From Phosphoribacter sp964558825 (GTDB lineage Bacteria > Actinomycetota > Actinomycetes > Actinomycetales > Dermatophilaceae): 15,157 bases of DNA. The notes beneath the pieces were generated by a model, which did not search any database, was not told the DNA's origin, and saw only the letters and a list, made by a program, of their open reading frames with translations. This document shows positions 12,047 through 15,157 of the stretch, in pieces. A program made the translations under genes and the position numbers. The stretch lies in NCBI GenBank assembly GCA_964558825.1, contig CAZLGB010000072.1, positions 1 through 15,157 of the forward strand, given 5' to 3'. Numbering within the stretch: position 1 is the stretch's first letter; every line of letters starts with the position of its first letter.

Positions 12047-13234
12047 ATGACCGATGTCTTCCTCTATGACGCCGTCCGCACGCCCTTCGGTCGGTATGCC
12101 GGTGCCCTCGCCGGGGTGCGGCCCGACGACCTCGGCGCCCTGGTCGTCAAGGAGCTCGTCGCGCGGGCGCCCGGGCTGGAGCCGGAGCGGGTCGACGAGA
12201 TCGTCTTCGGGTGCGCCAATCAGGCCGGCGAGGACAACCGCAACGTCGGGCGGATGGCCGGCCTGCTCGCCGGGCTGCCGACCTCGGTGCCGGCGACGAC
12301 GCTCAACCGGCTGTGCGGGTCGAGCCTCGATGCGGCGATGGTCGCCTCACGGGCCATCGCGCTCGGCGAGGCCGACGTATGCGTCGTCGGTGGTGTCGAG
12401 TCGATGAGCCGGGCCCCGTGGGTCCTCCCCAAGACCGAGAAGCCTTATCCCGTGGGCGGATTGGAGCTCGCCTCCACGACCCTGGGCTGGCGGCTGGTCA
12501 ACCGGCTCATGCCCGGCGAGTGGACGGTGTCGCTCGGCGAGGCGACCGAGCTGCTGCGCGAGCGTCACGGCATATCGCGTGAGCGGCAGGACGACTTCGC
12601 GGCGCGCTCGCACCGGTTGGCGGCCCAGGCGTGGGCGGCGGGCTTCTATGCCGACCAGGTCGTCGCGGTGCCCGGCGTCGAGCTGGCCCAGGACGAGTCG
12701 ATCCGTGAGGGGACAAGCGTCGAGCGACTGGCCGGGCTCAAGCCGTCCTTCCGCCCGGCCGAGACGGGGACGGTGACGGCGGGCAACGCCTCGCCGCTCA
12801 ACGACGGGGCATCGGCGGCGTTGCTCGGGTCTGCGGCTGCCGCCGAGCTGACCGGGCTGGCGCCGATCGCCCGGATCGCCGGGCGTGGGGTGGCTGCGGG
12901 TGACCCGCAGTTCTTCGGGTTTGCGCCCGTCGAGGCGGCCAACCGGGCGCTCGAACGGGCGGGGATCTCCTGGGCGGACGTCGACGCGATCGAGCTCAAC
13001 GAGGCCTTCGCGGCGCAAGCGCTGGCGTGCACCGACGCGTGGGGCGTCGACCTGGAGATCGTCAACCGGCACGGTGGGGCCATCGCCATCGGTCACCCGC
13101 TCGGTGCGTCCGGCACGCGGATCCTCGGCACGCTGGCCCGGTCCCTGCGGGCCACTGGCGGGCGCTGGGGGGTCGCGGCCATCTGCATCGGCGTCGGCCA
13201 AGGCCTGGCAGTGGTCCTCGAGAACGTCAGCTGA
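12047..13234 (+). CDS. Thiolase, acetyl-CoA acetyltransferase / beta-ketoadipyl-CoA thiolase type
   Basis: A 395-residue thiolase of usual length. The acyl-accepting Cys90 is in NRLCGSS, NEAFA occurs at 318-322, His350 is in GGAIAIGHPLGASG and the second catalytic Cys380 is in CIGVGQG. These define thiolases, which cleave or form 3-oxoacyl-CoA. The shape of the N-terminus (FLYDAVRTPFGRYAGAL) resembles PcaF/FadA-type degradative enzymes more than purely biosynthetic AtoB, but the substrate is not settled. The ATG at 12047 has a GAAAGG ribosome binding site. No other beta-oxidation gene is adjacent; an acyl-CoA dehydrogenase follows 0.8 kb on, beyond an oppositely oriented gene. Confidence 0.95.
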   Translation: MTDVFLYDAVRTPFGRYAGALAGVRPDDLGALVVKELVARAPGLEPERVDEIVFGCANQAGEDNRNVGRMAGLLAGLPTSVPATTLNRLCGSSLDAAMVASRAIALGEADVCVVGGVESMSRAPWVLPKTEKPYPVGGLELASTTLGWRLVNRLMPGEWTVSLGEATELLRERHGISRERQDDFAARSHRLAAQAWAAGFYADQVVAVPGVELAQDESIREGTSVERLAGLKPSFRPAETGTVTAGNASPLNDGASAALLGSAAAAELTGLAPIARIAGRGVAAGDPQFFGFAPVEAANRALERAGISWADVDAIELNEAFAAQALACTDAWGVDLEIVNRHGGAIAIGHPLGASGTRILGTLARSLRATGGRWGVAAICIGVGQGLAVVLENVS

Positions 13235-13246
13235 CCGGCCTCGTCA

Positions 13247-13330
13247 CGCACGGGTCCGGCACACGCGCTCGGGACGAACGCGGCTGACCCGGGCGGGCTG
13301 CACGGCATACCCCACGTCGGGACCCGTGCG
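13247..13330. terminator. Long-range inverted repeat between convergent genes
   Basis: CGCACGGGTCC (13247-13257) and GGACCCGTGCG (13320-13330) are perfect 11-bp inverted repeats with a 62-bp loop. They fill the gap between the thiolase (plus) and the cysteine-rich gene (minus), a plausible place for a bidirectional terminator. There is no T-tract, and the large loop makes this uncertain. One CGGCATAC octamer lies in the loop. Confidence 0.35.
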
Positions 13331-13341
13331 GCGAGCCGGGG

Positions 13342-13836
13342 TCACTCCGGCGACCAGTGCGGGTCGAGGCTCTTGACGTGGTCCGCGGGGCACCGGCCGG
13401 TGCCGATGTCGCTGATCCGCCAGTGCGCGGGGCAGTAGAACGCGCCACAGGGCCGACAGAAGCCCGCGTCGTCATAGAGACCGGCGCGGCCGATGCTCGC
13501 GGCGGTCACCGGCTCGGTGAAGGTCTCGTGGATGGCGGCGGCGCGCGTCGTCGGAATGGCGTCACTCCGCAGGCCGGTGCCTCCGCCGGGGCCGGCATAG
13601 CGCAGGCGCCACAGCTCGCCGTCCGGGATGAGCTCGATCGTGGCTGCCGGCCGTCCGCACTGGGAGCAGGGCGGATCGACCCGCCACGGTCCCTTGGGCA
13701 AGGTGGCGACCGGAGCGGGGGTCTGCGCGGGCTGGGCGACCGCCGGACCGCTGGGCGGGGGGGCCGCCTGCACCGGCGACGTGCGACGACGCCACCATTC
13801 GAGCACGAGCCCATTTTGCGGGATCGTCGCCCTCAT
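13342..13836 (-). CDS. Uncharacterised cysteine-rich, probably zinc-binding protein
   Basis: A 164-residue protein I do not recognise by family name. The N-terminal part (residues 1-50) has a WWRRR segment and then a Pro/Ala-rich linker. The C-terminal part has CSQCGRP, then CRPCGAFYCPAHW, and ends in GRCPADHVKSLDPHWSPE. Pairs of CxxC plus further Cys and His suggest one or two zinc-ribbon-like sites. The basic segment and lack of membrane helices point to a cytoplasmic protein; no function can be given. The start chosen is ATG 13836, with a moderate GGACAGG upstream; the much longer open frame further upstream runs through repeats and the acyl-CoA dehydrogenase gene and is not credible. It converges with the thiolase and diverges from the dehydrogenase. 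Confidence 0.75.
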   Translation of the reverse strand: MRATIPQNGLVLEWWRRRTSPVQAAPPPSGPAVAQPAQTPAPVATLPKGPWRVDPPCSQCGRPAATIELIPDGELWRLRYAGPGGGTGLRSDAIPTTRAAAIHETFTEPVTAASIGRAGLYDDAGFCRPCGAFYCPAHWRISDIGTGRCPADHVKSLDPHWSPE

Positions 13837-13850
13837 GGCCTGTCCGACGA

Positions 13851-13889
13851 GCCGGAGTAAGCGCTTGACCGACGGATTTTCCGGGGTGC
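13851..13889. repeat. 39-bp direct repeat, copy 1, with AAGCGCTT core (possible operator)
   Basis: Begins GCCGGAGTAAGCGCTTG and continues with GACGGATTTTCCGGGG. The palindrome AAGCGCTT (13859-13866) resembles the core of LacI/GalR-type operators. It lies 14 bp upstream of the cysteine-rich gene's start, in the divergent gap. The partner is at 13904. Confidence 0.75.
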
Positions 13890-13903
13890 ACGTGGCCAAC
13901 CGG

Positions 13904-13942
13904 GCCGGAGTAAGCGCTTGCCCGGCGGATTTTCCGGGTTGC
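13904..13942. repeat. 39-bp direct repeat, copy 2, with AAGCGCTT core (possible operator)
   Basis: Matches copy 1 at all but three positions, offset by 53 bp, about five helical turns. Both the palindrome AAGCGCTT (13912-13919) and the GGATTTTCCGGG part are kept. It lies about 80 bp upstream of the acyl-CoA dehydrogenase start, so a regulator bound here could govern both divergent genes. Confidence 0.75.
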
Positions 13943-14019
13943 CAGGGGCGCAGAGGCGCCGCTGGCGGTCGGATCACATGACAGGGGCAGATAGTTGGAC
14001 GTCCTAGTAGTCTCAAGTC

Positions 14020-15157
14020 ATGCCAGCGACGAGGCTGATGCCGACCGAGGAGTCCCGCGCACTCATCGACATGACCCGCGAGGTATGCCGCAAGGAGTTG
14101 GCCCCGCAGGTCGACGCCTTCGAGCGGACCGGCGGCTTCCCGGAGCAGGCCTTCCGCACGCTCGGCGAGCTCGGGCTGCTCTCTCTCCCCTATCCCGAGG
14201 AGTTCGGCGGCGGCGGGCAGCCCTACGAGGTCTACCTGCAGGTCGTCGAGGAGATCGCCCAGGTCTGGATGAGCGTCGCGGTGGGAGTGAGCGTTCACGC
14301 GCTCACGTGCTATCCGCTCGCGGCCTACGGCACCGACGAGCAGCGCCGCGCCTTCCTGCCGGACATGCTCAGCGGGCGGTGGCTCGGCGGCTACTGCCTC
14401 TCCGAGCCGGACAGCGGCTCGGACGTCGCCTCGATGACCACGGCCGCGACCCCGGCCGCCGACGGCGGATGGACGCTCGACGGCACCAAGGCGTGGATCT
14501 CGCACGCCGGACACGCCGACTACTACACGACCTTCGCCCGCACGGCCGACACCGGCGCCAAGGGCATCAGCTGCTTCCTCGTGCCGGCCGGCTCACCCGG
14601 CCTGTCCTTCGGCGCGCCCGAGGACAAGATGGGCCTGCACGGCGACCCCGTGGCCCAGGTGATCTTCGACGGCGTCGAGATCGACAGCGACCGACAGATC
14701 GGTGCGCTCGGTCAGGGCATGTCGATCGCCCTCCACGCCCTCGACAACGGCCGGCTCGGGATCGCTGCTGCCGCAACGGGTTTGGCCCAGTCAGCGCTCG
14801 ACGCCGCCACGGCATACGCGATGGAGCGCCAGCAGTTCGGGCGGCCGATCATCGAGTTCCAGGGGCTGGCTTTCCTCCTGGCCGACATGGAGGCGGCTGT
14901 CACCTCCGCCCGCGCGGCCTACCTGTATGCCGCGCGCCTCAAGGACGCGGGGCGCGCTTACACGAAGGAGGCGTCGGTGGCCAAGCTCGTCGCGACCGAC
15001 GCGGCGATGAAGGTGACGACCGACGCCGTGCAGGTCTTCGGCGGATATGGCTACACGCGTGACTTCCCGGTCGAGCGCTACATGCGCGAGGCCAAGGTGA
15101 CCCAGATCTTCGAGGGCACCAACCAGATCCAGCGACTGGTCATCTCGCGCCAGTTGC
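14020..15157 (+). CDS. Acyl-CoA dehydrogenase (runs off right edge)
   Basis: The first 379 residues of an FAD-dependent acyl-CoA dehydrogenase, which oxidises acyl-CoA to the trans-2-enoyl-CoA and passes electrons to electron-transfer flavoprotein. Typical segments are LPYPEEFGGGG (N-terminal helical domain), YCLSEPDSGSD and KAWISHAGHADYY (beta domain), RQQFGRPIIEFQGLAF and VFGGYGYTRDFPVERYMREA (C-terminal domain). The catalytic Glu is residue 365 in FEGTNQIQR. Relatives end soon after ISRQL, so only a few codons are missing. The start ATG 14020 (MPATRLMPTEES) is supported because TRL-P-TEE-like starts are usual for the family; ATG 14038 is the alternative. No ribosome binding site is visible. 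TAGTCT (14008-14013) six bases before the ATG could be the -10 of a leaderless message. It may act with the upstream thiolase in the same catabolic route. Confidence 0.95.
   Translation, partial: MPATRLMPTEESRALIDMTREVCRKELAPQVDAFERTGGFPEQAFRTLGELGLLSLPYPEEFGGGGQPYEVYLQVVEEIAQVWMSVAVGVSVHALTCYPLAAYGTDEQRRAFLPDMLSGRWLGGYCLSEPDSGSDVASMTTAATPAADGGWTLDGTKAWISHAGHADYYTTFARTADTGAKGISCFLVPAGSPGLSFGAPEDKMGLHGDPVAQVIFDGVEIDSDRQIGALGQGMSIALHALDNGRLGIAAAATGLAQSALDAATAYAMERQQFGRPIIEFQGLAFLLADMEAAVTSARAAYLYAARLKDAGRAYTKEASVAKLVATDAAMKVTTDAVQVFGGYGYTRDFPVERYMREAKVTQIFEGTNQIQRLVISRQL

Noticed and set aside
11125..12048. Minus-strand extension giving a 449-aa PPOX protein
   Set aside because: The extra N-terminus lies opposite ung and a minisatellite. 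A GTG with a good ribosome binding site at 11124 gives the normal family length.
11919..12050. Possible 43-codon ORF between ung and the thiolase, overlapping both
   Set aside because: The start and stop overlaps look like coupling, but the peptide is Ala/Gly/Ser low complexity made by the 9-bp minisatellite.
13837..14514. Minus-strand extension of the Cys-rich gene to 390 aa
   Set aside because: It passes through the twin 39-bp repeats and lies opposite the acyl-CoA dehydrogenase, with no domain features.

Overview
The window is high-GC DNA of actinobacterial type. Support comes from a groEL start preceded by two CIRCE/HrcA operators, and from DUF3349, DUF3263 and a PPOX F420-type protein, all typical of Actinomycetota. 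The pit - small membrane protein - DUF3349 gene order is the one known from Mycobacterium (Rv0545c-Rv0544c-Rv0543c). The gene mix and a very frequent GTATGCCG/CGGCATAC octamer suggest a member of Micrococcales, perhaps Intrasporangiaceae. That assignment is inference, not proof.

Layout. 1-32: first codons of groEL on the minus strand, with two CIRCE operators behind it. 215-2266: a repeat-rich, gene-poor stretch with a 3 x 69-bp tandem repeat, a 60-bp element present three times, a 3 x 38-bp tandem repeat and a 243-bp-spaced duplication. These surround a frameshifted AbiEi-like gene. 2267-4455: a class I glutamine amidotransferase (minus), fdhD (plus) and a HIT-domain protein (minus). 4456-8504: a phosphate-transport region with two consecutive modules, each made of a PiT-type phosphate transporter followed by a two-helix membrane protein. 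The second module also carries a DUF3349 gene. Each module has its own 11-bp-phased TGAAC repeat array resembling a Pho box, and its own terminator hairpin. 8561-8863: a second, diverged DUF3349-like gene.

9021-9308: a DUF3263 protein with a visible promoter. 9500-11124: a minus-strand operon of PPOX/F420-type protein, PaaI-type thioesterase and HAD phosphatase, divergent from ung (uracil-DNA glycosylase, 11245-11922). 12047-13234: an acetyl-CoA acetyltransferase-type thiolase. 13342-13836: an unrecognised cysteine-rich protein (minus), divergent from an acyl-CoA dehydrogenase (14020 to the right edge). The divergent gap holds two near-identical 39-bp repeats centred on AAGCGCTT.

Functional reading: the best-defined system is the duplicated, probably phosphate-regulated PiT locus. 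The thiolase and acyl-CoA dehydrogenase point to beta-oxidation-type catabolism. The most unusual signal is the octamer: 23 exact copies in 15 kb, but none in 270-2274 or 4107-8900, the second interval covering the whole pit region.
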